NCBI RefSeq assembly: GCF_001718415.1 | Contig: NZ_CP013378.1 | Location: 1,860,001 to 1,924,000 of the forward strand | From: Burkholderia pseudomultivorans | GTDB taxonomy: Bacteria > Pseudomonadota > Gammaproteobacteria > Burkholderiales > Burkholderiaceae | Length of the DNA: 64,000 nt | Direction of reading: 5' to 3' | Shown: positions 9,413 to 18,419 of the stretch, one piece after another | How positions within the stretch are numbered: position 1 is the first letter of the stretch | Layout of the letters: every line of letters begins with the position of its first letter | Notes under the pieces: model-generated | Databases searched by the model: none | The model's input: only the letters and a program-made list of their open reading frames with translations | What the model was told of the DNA's origin: nothing | Made by a program: the position numbers and the translations under genes

Positions 9413-10711
9413 TTATGCGTCGCCTTCCGGCGCGGCCGGCCGCGCCTTCACGCTGCCCGCGATCAGGTCGAAGCGGAACAGCCGGCATTCGAGCGCGCCG
9501 TTGAACAGCGGCGTCTTCGCCGATTCGCGCAGCCGGAGCTGGCCCGGCAGCGAACGGTCGGACGTGAGCAGGAACGCCTGCCAGCCCGTGAAGCGCTGCT
9601 TCAGCGCATCGCCGAGCGCGTTGAAGAACTCGCTGTCCGGCGCGTCGGTGTGCGTGCGGCGGAACGCGTCGTCGTTGCCGCGGTTGCGGCCGGTTTCGCG
9701 CGCCTCGCCGCGTGCGCTGCGGCCGCGCACCTCGATCCGCTCGCCGTACGGCGGGTTCGCGAGCAGGATGCCCGGGCCGTCGCACGGCGGCGTCATCCCG
9801 CGCGCGTCGACCTGCTTGAGCCACACCGACGGCACACCCGCGCGTTCGAGGTTCGCGCGCGCCTTCTCGAGCATGTCGCCGGAGATGTCGCTGCCGTACA
9901 CGCGCAGGTCGTCGCGCTTGGCGCGCGCCGCGCGTTTCACGTCCAGCGCCGCGACCTTCAGGCCCTGCCACGCGGTGATGTCGTACTGCTTGAGCTTTTC
10001 GAAGCCGAAGCGGCGCTCGACGCCCGGCGCGACGCCGAGCACGATCTGCGCGGCTTCCGCGAGGAACGTGCCGCTGCCGCACATCGGGTCGTACAGCGGC
10101 GTGCCGGGTGTCCAGCCGGTCAGGCGCAGGATGCCGGCCGCGAGGTTCTCGCGCAGCGGCGCCGCGCCCTTGTCGAGGCGCCAGCCGCGCTTGAACAGCG
10201 GCTCGCCCGACGTGTCGAGGTACAGCGTGCAGTCGGTGGCCGTCAGGAACGCGAACACGCGCACGTCCGGCGCACCGGTGTCGATGCTCGGGCGCGCGCC
10301 GGTCTTGTCGCGCATCCGGTCGCAGATCGCGTCCTTGACGCGCAGCGTCGCGAATTCGAGGCTCTTCAGCGGCGACTTGATCGCGGTGATGTCGACGCGC
10401 AGCGTCTGCGTCGCCGCGAACCAGCGCTCCCACGGCTGCTCGAGCGCGAGCGCGTAGACGTCCTGCTCGTTGCGGTACGGGCGATGCGCGATTTTCAGCA
10501 GGATCCGGCTGGCGATCCGCGAATGGAGGTTCGCGGCCATGCCGGCGGCCCAGCCGCCGCGGAAATGGACGCCGCCCGGCACCTGCGCGCCCGCGGCGAA
10601 CGGCGCGCCGTCCAGGTGGCGGCCGGCGATCTCGGCCAGCTCGGCGGCGAGCGCCGCTTCGAGGCCGCGCGGGCAGGGAGCGAAAAAGTCGTACAGGGTG
10701 GGCGAGGACAT
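9413..10711 (-). CDS. THUMP-domain class I SAM-dependent RNA methyltransferase (RlmL/RlmK-like)
   Basis: 432 residues. An N-terminal ferredoxin-like plus THUMP RNA-binding region (about 1-160) precedes a Rossmann methyltransferase domain with the SAM motif DPMCGSGTFLAEAAQI and the catalytic NPPYGER motif typical of exocyclic-amine N-methyltransferases. It corresponds to the N-terminal RlmL half (m2G2445 of 23S rRNA) of the E. coli fused RlmKL protein; the RlmK half is absent here. The exact target is inference. The ATG at 10711 begins the conserved MSSPTLYDFFAPCPRGLE. An upstream TTG would add seven unconserved residues. Confidence 0.87.
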   Translation of the reverse strand: MSSPTLYDFFAPCPRGLEAALAAELAEIAGRHLDGAPFAAGAQVPGGVHFRGGWAAGMAANLHSRIASRILLKIAHRPYRNEQDVYALALEQPWERWFAATQTLRVDITAIKSPLKSLEFATLRVKDAICDRMRDKTGARPSIDTGAPDVRVFAFLTATDCTLYLDTSGEPLFKRGWRLDKGAAPLRENLAAGILRLTGWTPGTPLYDPMCGSGTFLAEAAQIVLGVAPGVERRFGFEKLKQYDITAWQGLKVAALDVKRAARAKRDDLRVYGSDISGDMLEKARANLERAGVPSVWLKQVDARGMTPPCDGPGILLANPPYGERIEVRGRSARGEARETGRNRGNDDAFRRTHTDAPDSEFFNALGDALKQRFTGWQAFLLTSDRSLPGQLRLRESAKTPLFNGALECRLFRFDLIAGSVKARPAAPEGDA

Positions 10712-10799
10712 AAGGCGGGTGAGGGCGTGCAAAAGTCCAGTATTGTACGCGGCGCGGGCGGGCGCGGCCCGCGCGCGCCGCGCCGCCGCCTGCGGGCGG

Positions 10800-12923
10800 T
10801 CAGTGCGCGCCCGGCTGGCCGGTGCGCGCCGCGTGCCCGCCGGCCGGCCAGACCAGCACGAACGGGTTCGCGAGCACCGCGCGGACGATCGCGGCGACGA
10901 GCGCGCGCACCTTGGTCGGCCGCAGGCTGCGCGAGCGCACGGCCATCGTGAACGCGAGCGCGAAGCTCACCAGCACGTTGAGGATCGCCATGCTCAGCAC
11001 GCCGGCGCAGGCCCACCAGAGTTCGGGCGTGCCGAGCGCGTCCTTGCCGAGCACGCCGAGCGCGACGCCGATCGAGCCGGCCGACAGCGTCACGTGCCGC
11101 ACCTCGAACGGGAACAGGAACACGGTGACGATCGCCGGAATCAGCCCGAGCATCAGGCCGAGGCCGACGTTTGCGACCACGCCCGCGACGTTCGACCGGC
11201 AGAAGTGCGCGAGCTTCGCCGCGCCGGCCGCGCCGAGCGTGAGCCGCAGCCGGCGGTTGTAGGTCAGCGCGTCGCCGACCCGGTGCAGCACGAACCAGTT
11301 GTCGGCCCAGCCCGCGAGCAGGCTCGACGCCCACAGCAGCACGCCGGTGAGCGCCGCGTAGAACGGCGTCGGGCCGAGCAGCGAGAACGAGTGCAGCGTC
11401 GCGTGCGCCTTTTGCGGCGAGATCACGTTCGTGTGCAGCACGCTGCCCGCGAACAGCTGCACGAGCAGGCACACCGGCAGCACGACGAGCACGTTGCCGG
11501 AAATCGCCGCCGCCTGCGTGCGGATCAGCGCGATGACCGACGCGACGAACGCCTTCACGCCTTCGTCGTGGCCGGTGTCGTCGAGCTCGCGCGCGAGCGT
11601 CGGCGCGGTCATCGCGGGCTGCTTGGTCGCGAGCGTGAAATGCAGGAAGTGCATCAGCATGAAGCTGGCCGCGTAGTTGACGCCCGCAAGCAGGCCTTCG
11701 AGCATCGACTGCAGGTGCGCGCCGGTGATCGCGAACTTCACGCACACCGTCGCGACCGTGACCAGGCCGCCGCCGGCGGCCATTCGCAGCATCTTCAGAT
11801 ACTCGGCGCGGCCGCGCGAGATGTAGTGCTCGCCGGTATCCGCGTTGGTCTCGACGAGCTTGCGCGCGAACAGCGAGAAGTTGCTGCGCACGAGGTGCGA
11901 CACGCTCTGGCTGTTCTGGTTCGCGTCGATCAGCTCGGCGGTCAGGCGCGCCATCCCGCGCAGGTCGTCGCGCGCCATCCATGCGTTGAGCAGCGTCTCG
12001 GCGCGCAGGATGCGCATGCGCATCCGCTCGACCTGGAACACGATGTCGACCGACACGCCGTTGCGGTACAGATGCGCGAACACGTCGTCGACCGCGATCC
12101 GGCATTCGTCGAGCAGCACGCGCAGATAGTTCACCTCGTGCAGCAGCTTGCTCGGGTCGCCGCCGTCCTCGACGGCCGCGTGCGCGGTCTCGACCGCGAG
12201 CATCGCGCGCGTGAGCCGGTAGAACGGCTGCGCCTCGAGCGGCTTGCGCGCATCGTCGTCGGACAGGCGGCTGCGCACCGTCTGCGACAGGCCGGTCGAG
12301 CTGATCTGGCAGGTCAGGTTGTGCAACGCGGCCAGCAGGTCGCGCGAGAACGAGCCGGGCTCGTGGCGTTCCGCTTCGGTGACGTCGAACGAGATCAGGT
12401 CGACGAGGCGCGCGAGCAGATCGTCGGGCAGCGCGTCGATCCATTGCGCGTCTTCCGGCGTCGGGAACATCAGCGTGAACAGCGCGGAGAGCTCGCGGCG
12501 GTTCGGCGCGGGCGGGATCAGCGACGAATCGATCCGTTCGAACAGCGCGCCGAAGAAGCCGGAATGGACCGGCATGCCGGCGTCGCACAGCAGCGAGATG
12601 CCGTCGCACTCGCGCAGGATGCCGCGCAGGATCCGCGCGGCATGCGACTTCCACGCGGGATTGCGGTCGAGCACATGGAACAGGTAGCGCAGTCGCGCAT
12701 GGGCCGGATACGCGCGCGCGTCGTCGTCGCGCTCGGCGGCGGCGTCCTGCGCGGCCTGCATCGTGCCGCTGCGGCGCAGCCAGTGCGCGAGCTCGATCAG
12801 CCATTCGCTGCGCTCGGCGTACGACGCGTCGGCGTCGGCATGCGCGAGCAGCGCGTCGAGCTGGTGGCTCGCACTGCGCGACGCGCGCCACTTCTTGATC
12901 AGGGTCGTCAGGGAACGAAACAT
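10800..12923 (-). CDS. 'Site-specific recombinase, Gcr family' membrane protein
   Basis: 707 residues, with the start at 12923 (MFRSLTTLIKKW) before a soluble, Arg/Asp-rich N-terminal half of about 330 residues. The C-terminal half has several strongly hydrophobic segments (for example GGGLVTVATVCVKFAITG, FMLMHFLHFTLA, VLVVLPVCLLVQLFAGS, VGLGLMLGLIPAIVTVFLFPF). This matches a beta/gammaproteobacterial family databases label 'site-specific recombinase'. I see no tyrosine- or serine-recombinase catalytic motif, and the membrane segments argue against that function, so the label is historical. Function unknown; it stands alone with its own upstream region. Confidence 0.8.
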   Translation of the reverse strand: MFRSLTTLIKKWRASRSASHQLDALLAHADADASYAERSEWLIELAHWLRRSGTMQAAQDAAAERDDDARAYPAHARLRYLFHVLDRNPAWKSHAARILRGILRECDGISLLCDAGMPVHSGFFGALFERIDSSLIPPAPNRRELSALFTLMFPTPEDAQWIDALPDDLLARLVDLISFDVTEAERHEPGSFSRDLLAALHNLTCQISSTGLSQTVRSRLSDDDARKPLEAQPFYRLTRAMLAVETAHAAVEDGGDPSKLLHEVNYLRVLLDECRIAVDDVFAHLYRNGVSVDIVFQVERMRMRILRAETLLNAWMARDDLRGMARLTAELIDANQNSQSVSHLVRSNFSLFARKLVETNADTGEHYISRGRAEYLKMLRMAAGGGLVTVATVCVKFAITGAHLQSMLEGLLAGVNYAASFMLMHFLHFTLATKQPAMTAPTLARELDDTGHDEGVKAFVASVIALIRTQAAAISGNVLVVLPVCLLVQLFAGSVLHTNVISPQKAHATLHSFSLLGPTPFYAALTGVLLWASSLLAGWADNWFVLHRVGDALTYNRRLRLTLGAAGAAKLAHFCRSNVAGVVANVGLGLMLGLIPAIVTVFLFPFEVRHVTLSAGSIGVALGVLGKDALGTPELWWACAGVLSMAILNVLVSFALAFTMAVRSRSLRPTKVRALVAAIVRAVLANPFVLVWPAGGHAARTGQPGAH

Positions 12924-13349
12924 AAAACGGAAATAGCGAAAGCCCTGGACGGGCGGGTTCGGGATGCCGGCCGGGAATGCGGCGCGGCGCCGGGAAGAAC
13001 CGGTGAGACGGACGGGCTGCCCGGCTGCGGACGGCCCGCGATGCGGGGCGCTGGCTGTCGCGGACGCCTGCCCGCGGCACGGCGATCGGGCCGGACGCGG
13101 CCCGGCCTCGCCGGCGGACGCGCGCGACGGACGGCGCGATCGCTGAAAGCGCGTAGGATCGTCAATCGCACGCGAAAACGCAAGCCGACCGCATTGCAGG
13201 ACGGCGGTTCCGGCCGATTTTGACAAACAGTGCAAAGTCGGCCGTCCGGCCGGGGCCCGGGCGGGCGGTAGCGGTCGGCGCTGCGCGCGGGATGGTGTGC
13301 GGGGCGGGCGGGCCGCGACCGATGATCGCCGTCGGCGCGACCGGCCCGC
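12924..13349. other. Intergenic region with one long imperfect stem-loop
   Basis: The 426-bp gap between the Gcr-family start and the pqiC stop holds no supported gene. A 12-bp inverted repeat with one mismatch (CGGCCGATTTTG at 13211-13222 and CAAAGTCGGCCG at 13233-13244, 10-bp loop) may be the end of the pqi transcript or a regulatory element for the Gcr gene. It has no T-run on either strand. Confidence 0.4.
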
Positions 13350-14066
13350 TTATGCGCCCGGCTTGCCCGTCGCGCCGGCGTCGCCGCCCGCCATTGGACC
13401 GGCCGGACACGGCACGACCGGCGGCGTGGCGGCCGCCTTGCCGGCCGGTACGGCGGTGCTGCGCCGCGCGGCCAGCGCGCGCACGCCGGCGGCGGCCTGC
13501 GAGGCGACCACGTCGAGTGCGCGCCGGTGGCCCGCGACGAGCGCATCGTAGCCGTCGGCGACCGGCTCCGCGACGCTCGTGCGGCACGTCATCACGGCCT
13601 GCGTGGCGAGCGAGCGCACGCTCCATACCGCGTCGATCGCCGCGCGCTTGCCGGGCCACGACTCGAAGCGCTGCACGTTCACGCTGATGCGATACACGGG
13701 CACGCCGGGCGGATAGGCGGAATTCGCGACGTCGATCGTGCCGAGCTGCGCGGCGAGGTCGTCGGACAGCGCGCGGCGGATTTCGTCGGCGGGCGGCGAG
13801 GCCCAGCGTTCCTGCTCGAGCACGTCGACCTGCGCGGCGTTCTTCTGCACGACCAGCTGGTTCTTCGCGACCTGCTCGGGCACGCCGACCGACGGCACCT
13901 CGATCAGGAACGCCGGGTTGGCGGGCGCGGTGCGCACGGGCGCCGCGGCGTCGGCCGGGCTCAGCGTGTAGAACCGCGCGGGCGGCGAGCTGCACGCGGC
14001 GAGCGCGAGCGCGGCGAACGCGGCTGCCGCGCCGCTCGCGAGACCGTTCACGCGAGTCGTCGTCAT
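13350..14066 (-). CDS. pqiC: PqiC-like outer-membrane lipoprotein (ABC-type transport auxiliary)
   Basis: 238 residues. The signal peptide ends in a lipobox (ALAAC, lipidated C25) followed by SSPPARFYTLSP, the start of the ABC-transport auxiliary lipoprotein domain also found in PqiC/YmbA. In E. coli PqiC anchors the PqiB needle at the outer membrane. The C-terminal about 35 residues are Ala/Pro/Gly-rich and unlikely to be folded. The start overlaps the pqiB stop by 4 bp, so it is the last gene of the coupled pqi operon. Confidence 0.9.
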   Translation of the reverse strand: MTTTRVNGLASGAAAAFAALALAACSSPPARFYTLSPADAAAPVRTAPANPAFLIEVPSVGVPEQVAKNQLVVQKNAAQVDVLEQERWASPPADEIRRALSDDLAAQLGTIDVANSAYPPGVPVYRISVNVQRFESWPGKRAAIDAVWSVRSLATQAVMTCRTSVAEPVADGYDALVAGHRRALDVVASQAAAGVRALAARRSTAVPAGKAAATPPVVPCPAGPMAGGDAGATGKPGA

Positions 14067-15682
14067 TGTTGATCTCCTGGCTTGCCCTTGATCAGCGATT
14101 CGGGATGGCGCTCCAGATAATCCGCGAGCGCGTTCAGCGACTGCAGCGTGCGCGTGAGCTCCTTCAGCGCGCCGCGCACGTCGGACTGCAGCGGCGAGTC
14201 CTGCTGCAGCGTCGCCTCGGCGGTCGAGAAGGTCTGCTTCGCGGCCGACAGCGTGTCGCGCGCCTCGGGCGCGACCTGCGTGTCGAGTTGCTTGAACAGC
14301 TTGTCCGCGTTCGACAGCGCGCTGTTCAGGTTCGCGCCGATCTGGTCGAACGGCACCTTGTCGAGCTTCTTCGCGATGTCGGCGACCTGCAGCTGCAGCT
14401 CGTCGAGCGTGTTCGGCACGGTCGGCAGCTCGAGCGGCTGATGCGACACGTCGATCTTCGCGGGCGGCGCCTTCGGGAAGAAGTCGAGCGCGACGTACAG
14501 CTGGCTCGTCAGCAGGTTGCCGGTGCGCAGCTGGCCGCGCAGCCCGTGCTGGACGAGGCGCTCGACGATCTCGCGGCGGGCCGGTTCGCCCTTGCTCTCG
14601 ATCGTCTCGCGGAAGCGCCGGCCGAGGCGTTCCGGATACACGTTCATCGTCACCGGCATCGTGAAGTTCTTCGTCTTCGGATCGTAGTCGATGCCGATGT
14701 TCGTGACCTCGCCGAGCACGATGCCGCGGAAGTCGACCGGCGCACCGACGCCGAGCCCGCGCAGCGACTGGTTGAAGTTCATCACGACCTGCAGCGGCTG
14801 GCCGTCCGGGTCGCGCATCGCATCGCCCTCGTCGGCCGCGAGGCGGAACGTCGTGTTGTTCGGCGCGGTCGAGCCGGTTTCCTGGTTCGGCGGCGTCTGG
14901 AATGCGATGCCGCCGAGGATCACGGTCGCGAGCGACTGCGTGTTCAGCTTCAGGCCGCTCGAATCGAGCCGCAGGTCGACGCCGCTCGCCTGCCACCAGC
15001 GCGAATTCATGCCGACGTACTGGTCGTACGGCGCATTGACGAACACGTTGAAGGTGACGCCCGTGCCGCCCTTGTCGAGCGAGAAGCCGACCACCTGGCC
15101 GACCTGCACGCGCCGGTAGTAGACGGGCGAACCGATGTCGACCGAGCCGAGCGAGTCGCCGCGCAGCACGTACTGCGTGCCTTTCTGGTCGCCGGTGACG
15201 GCCGGCGGCGTCTCGAGGCCCGTGAAGTCGGTCTGCGTATCCTGCGAGCGGCCGGCGTCGACGCCGATGTACGCGCCCGACAGCAGCGTGCCGAGCCCCG
15301 ATACGCCGGTCGCGCCGACGCGCGGCCGCACGATCCAGAAACGCGTGCCCTTGACCGCGAAGTCCTCGGCCTCCTTCTTCAGCTGCACCTGGACGAGCAC
15401 GCGCGACAGGTCCTTCGACAGCTTGATCGTCTTGACCATGCCGATCTCGACGTCCTTGTACTTGACCTGCGTCTTGCCCGGCTCCAGCCCTTCGGCGCTG
15501 TGGAAGCTGATCGTGACCTCCGGGCCGCGTTCGCGCACGGACTTGATCACGAGGCCGATGCCGATCAGCGCGGCGATCAGCGGCACGAGCCAGACCAACG
15601 ACGGCAGCCAGCCGGTTTTCGTCGAGATCGTGGGGTCGGGGGGCCGGGACTCGTCGTGGTGCGGGCCTTGCGGACTATTCAT
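14063..15682 (-). CDS. pqiB: PqiB MCE-domain protein
   Basis: 539 residues, close to E. coli PqiB (546). One N-terminal transmembrane helix (about 26-47, LPSLVWLVPLIAALIGIG) leads into repeated MCE/MlaD domains (first one about 50-150: GPEVTISFHSAEGLEPGKTQ) and a C-terminal helical stretch (about 430-530). MCE proteins of this type form hexameric tubes spanning the periplasm and move phospholipids between membranes. It overlaps pqiA2 upstream by 8 bp and pqiC downstream by 4 bp. Confidence 0.94.
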   Translation of the reverse strand: MNSPQGPHHDESRPPDPTISTKTGWLPSLVWLVPLIAALIGIGLVIKSVRERGPEVTISFHSAEGLEPGKTQVKYKDVEIGMVKTIKLSKDLSRVLVQVQLKKEAEDFAVKGTRFWIVRPRVGATGVSGLGTLLSGAYIGVDAGRSQDTQTDFTGLETPPAVTGDQKGTQYVLRGDSLGSVDIGSPVYYRRVQVGQVVGFSLDKGGTGVTFNVFVNAPYDQYVGMNSRWWQASGVDLRLDSSGLKLNTQSLATVILGGIAFQTPPNQETGSTAPNNTTFRLAADEGDAMRDPDGQPLQVVMNFNQSLRGLGVGAPVDFRGIVLGEVTNIGIDYDPKTKNFTMPVTMNVYPERLGRRFRETIESKGEPARREIVERLVQHGLRGQLRTGNLLTSQLYVALDFFPKAPPAKIDVSHQPLELPTVPNTLDELQLQVADIAKKLDKVPFDQIGANLNSALSNADKLFKQLDTQVAPEARDTLSAAKQTFSTAEATLQQDSPLQSDVRGALKELTRTLQSLNALADYLERHPESLIKGKPGDQQ

Positions 15683-16304
15683 GGTGTTTCCCTGAGGTTT
15701 CGACTGGATCCCAGATCAGGCGGGGATCGAACTGCATCGACGCGAGCATCGTCAGGATCACGACCGAGCCGAACGCGAGCGCGCCGGGGCCGGCCGTGAT
15801 GACGGCAAGCGAACGGAAATGGACGAGCGCGACGGTGAGCGTCACGACGAAGATGTCGAGCATCGACCAGCGGCCGATGCGCTCGACGATCCGGTACAGG
15901 CGCGTGCGCTGCATCGGCCGCCACGCGGTGCGGCGCTGCGCGCTGATCGCGAGGATCAGCAGCACGCCGAGCTTGAGCATCGGCACGAGAATGCTGGCGA
16001 CGAACACGACGACGGCGAGCGGCCAGTCGCCCGACACCCAGAAGTAGATGACGCCGCTCATGATCGTGTCTTCCTGCGAGCCGACGATCGACGCGGTGCG
16101 CATGATCGGCAGCAGGTTCGCCGGAATGTAGAGGATCGCGGCCGCGAGCAGCAGCGCCCAGGTGCGCACGATACTGTTCGGGATGCGAAAGTGCAGCGCG
16201 GTGCCGCAGCGCGCGCAGTGCGCGTGCGGCGCGTCGAGCGTCTGCACGAGCCCGCATGCGTGGCAGCTGACGAGGCCTTCGCGGGCGGCGGTCGGCGTCG
16301 TCAT
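15675..16304 (-). CDS. pqiA: PqiA-family membrane protein, second half
   Basis: 209 residues: an N-terminal zinc-ribbon-like pair of motifs (CHACG at 14-18 and CARCG at about 34-38), then four hydrophobic segments ending in SMQFDPRLIWDP. E. coli PqiA is one protein with two such repeats, whereas here the repeats are separate genes that overlap by 4 bp. PqiA is the inner-membrane partner of PqiB/PqiC. The ATG at 16304 overlaps the upstream pqiA stop. Confidence 0.9.
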   Translation of the reverse strand: MTTPTAAREGLVSCHACGLVQTLDAPHAHCARCGTALHFRIPNSIVRTWALLLAAAILYIPANLLPIMRTASIVGSQEDTIMSGVIYFWVSGDWPLAVVVFVASILVPMLKLGVLLILAISAQRRTAWRPMQRTRLYRIVERIGRWSMLDIFVVTLTVALVHFRSLAVITAGPGALAFGSVVILTMLASMQFDPRLIWDPVETSGKHHE

Positions 16305-16969
16305 CGGCGGGCGCCCTCCGGCAGCGATGCCGCGTCGCCCGGAGGCGCGCCGCTCGCGCGCCGGGCGCGCAGCTCGTCGGCGATGTCCCACAGCGTGCGC
16401 GGGTCGAACATCAGCACGACGGCGATCATCAGCGTGAGCGCGCCGAACGCGAACAGCGCCGCCTCCGGCACGACGCGCGCGAGACTGACCATCTTCACGA
16501 TCGTCACGAGGATGCCGAGCATGAACACCTCGATCATCCCCCACGGGCGCACGAGCTGGATCGCGCGCAGCACCGCGTTGAAGCCGGGCGGCACCACGCC
16601 GCGGCGCATCGGCAGCAGCAGGTAGAGCAGCGCGGCCATCTCGACGAGCGGGAACAGCACGGTCGAGCAGAACACCATCACGCCGACGATCGCCATGTCC
16701 TGGTGCCACAGCGAATCGATCGCGCCGATCAGCGTGGTCTGCACGCGGTTGCCGTTCACGTCCATCTCGAGGATCGGGAACGCCTGCGCGATCACGAACG
16801 TGATCAGCGCCGCGAGCGCAAGCGCACAGATGCGCTCGATCTGCGCGGCGCTGTTGCGATAGAGCAGCGCGTCGCAGCGTGGGCAGCGCGCGACTTCGCG
16901 GCCGCTAAGGTGCGGTTTGTGCAACAGTGCGTCACACTCGTGACAGGCAATCAGGTCGTATCGTTGCAT
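16301..16969 (-). CDS. pqiA: PqiA-family membrane protein, first half
   Basis: 222 residues beginning MQRYDLIACHECD. Zinc-ribbon motifs CHEC (about 9-12) and CPRC (about 31-34) precede four membrane segments and the family end motif MFDPRTLWDIAD, parallel to SMQFDPRLIWDP in the next gene. It is the first gene of the four-gene overlapping pqi operon. An upstream in-frame start at 17038 adds 23 unconserved residues and is rejected. The 257-bp divergent gap to the cytochrome b561 gene must hold the operon promoter, possibly with redox control, which I cannot identify. Confidence 0.9.
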   Translation of the reverse strand: MQRYDLIACHECDALLHKPHLSGREVARCPRCDALLYRNSAAQIERICALALAALITFVIAQAFPILEMDVNGNRVQTTLIGAIDSLWHQDMAIVGVMVFCSTVLFPLVEMAALLYLLLPMRRGVVPPGFNAVLRAIQLVRPWGMIEVFMLGILVTIVKMVSLARVVPEAALFAFGALTLMIAVVLMFDPRTLWDIADELRARRASGAPPGDAASLPEGARR

Positions 16970-17226
16970 GGAAAAAGCGGTTACGCGACGGCTCGGGGCA
17001 CACGTCGACGGGGCCGGAACCCGCGCCAATCTTACCAAAACGCCTTTTGGGCCGTGTCAACGCCCGGCGGTTTTGTGACCGATCTGTAACATGGCGTAAA
17101 ACGGGCGGCCGGCTGACGCGTCTGTCCTCAGAGTCCGCGCGCGTCAAAAGGTTGCGGTAGCATGGCGCCCTTGACAAGCGTCGGATCGGTTCCGGCGCAG
17201 CCGTTCGCTGAACTGAGGAACCCAAG

Positions 17227-17787
17227 ATGGCATCGAATCCGCTGCCGGCCACGCCGGTGCGCTACACGCAGACCGCGATCGCGCTGCACTGGCTGATCGC
17301 GCTGCTGATCGTCTGCGGCTTCGCGCTCGGCTGGGTGATGACCGACATCCCCGGCTTCACGCCGACCAAGCTGAAGTACTTCTCGTGGCACAAGTGGATC
17401 GGCGTGACCGCGTTCGCGCTGGCGGTGGTGCGCGTGCTGTGGCGCGCGACCCACGTGCCGCCGGCGCTGCCGGCCGGCATGCCGGCCTGGCAGCGGCTGG
17501 GCTCGCACGGCGTGCACATGCTGCTGTACGTGCTGATGCTGGTGATCCCGATCACCGGCTACCTGTACAGCTCGGCGTCGAACATCCCGGTCGTCTACCT
17601 CGGCATCGTGCCGCTGCCGCGCCTGATCGATCCCGATCCGGTGCTGAAGGAAACCTTCAAGACGCTTCACGTGTCCTTGAATTACATTTTGCTTGCGCTG
17701 GTGTCGCTGCACGTGCTCGCCGCGCTCAAGCATCAGCTGTTGGACCGCGACGGCCTGTTGTCGCGGATGCTTCCCTTTGCCAAATGA
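17227..17787 (+). CDS. Cytochrome b561 family protein (YceJ-like)
   Basis: 186 residues with four transmembrane helices. Histidines suited to bind two b haems are at H21 (ALHWLIALL), H55 (WHKWIGV), H97 (HGVHMLLY) and H148/H162 (TLHVSLN, LVSLHVLAALKH). The family shuttles electrons between quinone and periplasmic acceptors; YceJ of E. coli lies in an operon with yceI, as here. The ribosome site is GAGGAACC. The YceI genes follow at 8 bp and 63 bp, suggesting one transcript. Confidence 0.9.
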   Translation: MASNPLPATPVRYTQTAIALHWLIALLIVCGFALGWVMTDIPGFTPTKLKYFSWHKWIGVTAFALAVVRVLWRATHVPPALPAGMPAWQRLGSHGVHMLLYVLMLVIPITGYLYSSASNIPVVYLGIVPLPRLIDPDPVLKETFKTLHVSLNYILLALVSLHVLAALKHQLLDRDGLLSRMLPFAK

Positions 17788-17795
17788 AGGATCCC

Positions 17796-18356
17796 ATGAA
17801 AGTGTCTTTCTCCCGCTCCGTGCTGGCCGCGTTCGCCGCGGCGTCGCTTGCCGCGTCGGGCGCGGCGCTCGCCGATGTCGATCTCGCGAAAAGCAAGGTG
17901 TCCGCCGTGTCGAAGCAGATGAACGTGCCGACCGAGGGCGCGTTCAGGAAGTTTTCCGCACAGGTGAAGTTCGATCCGGCCAAGGCCGCGCAGGGCAGTG
18001 CGCAGGTGACGATCGACGTCGCCAGCTACGACCTCGGCGACAAGATGTACAACGACCAGGTCGCGGGCAAGGACTGGTTCGACGCGAAGACCTATCCGCA
18101 GGCGACCTTCGTGTCGTCGGCGATCGCGCCGGCAGGCGGCAACAAGTACAACGTGACCGGCAAGCTGACGATCAAGGGCAAGTCCGAGACGGTCACGGTG
18201 CCCGTCACCGTCACGCAGAACGGCGCGACGCAGACCTTCGACGGCGTGCTGCCGATCAAGCGCTCGGCCTTCAACGTCGGCACCGGCGAATGGAAGGACA
18301 CGTCGGTCGTCGCCGACGAAGTGCAGATCAAGTTCCATCTGGTCGCCACGAAGTAA
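17796..18356 (+). CDS. yceI: YceI-family periplasmic protein (first copy)
   Basis: 186 residues. A Sec signal peptide (about 1-26, cleavage after ALA in ASGAALA-DVD) precedes a YceI lipocalin-like beta barrel, a fold that binds isoprenoid lipids such as polyprenyl quinone derivatives in the family. It begins 8 bp after the cytochrome b561 gene. It is clearly diverged from the second copy directly downstream, so the pair is an old duplication, not a recent one. Physiological ligand unknown. Confidence 0.9.
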   Translation: MKVSFSRSVLAAFAAASLAASGAALADVDLAKSKVSAVSKQMNVPTEGAFRKFSAQVKFDPAKAAQGSAQVTIDVASYDLGDKMYNDQVAGKDWFDAKTYPQATFVSSAIAPAGGNKYNVTGKLTIKGKSETVTVPVTVTQNGATQTFDGVLPIKRSAFNVGTGEWKDTSVVADEVQIKFHLVATK

Positions 18357-18419
18357 GCGGCGGCCCGACACTTCACCGAATGCCGCGCGAGGGCGCGGCG
18401 CTGTTCCAAGGAGAATGAG

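Noticed and set aside
10800..12923. Evidence of a mobile element, from the 'site-specific recombinase' label
   Set aside because: No inverted repeats, att sites, target duplication or cargo genes nearby; the protein looks like a membrane protein and neighbours are core genes.
17064..17093. Promoter TTGTGA-N17-GTAAAA before the cytochrome b561 gene
   Set aside because: The -10 agrees at only three of six positions, so it is not distinguishable from chance.
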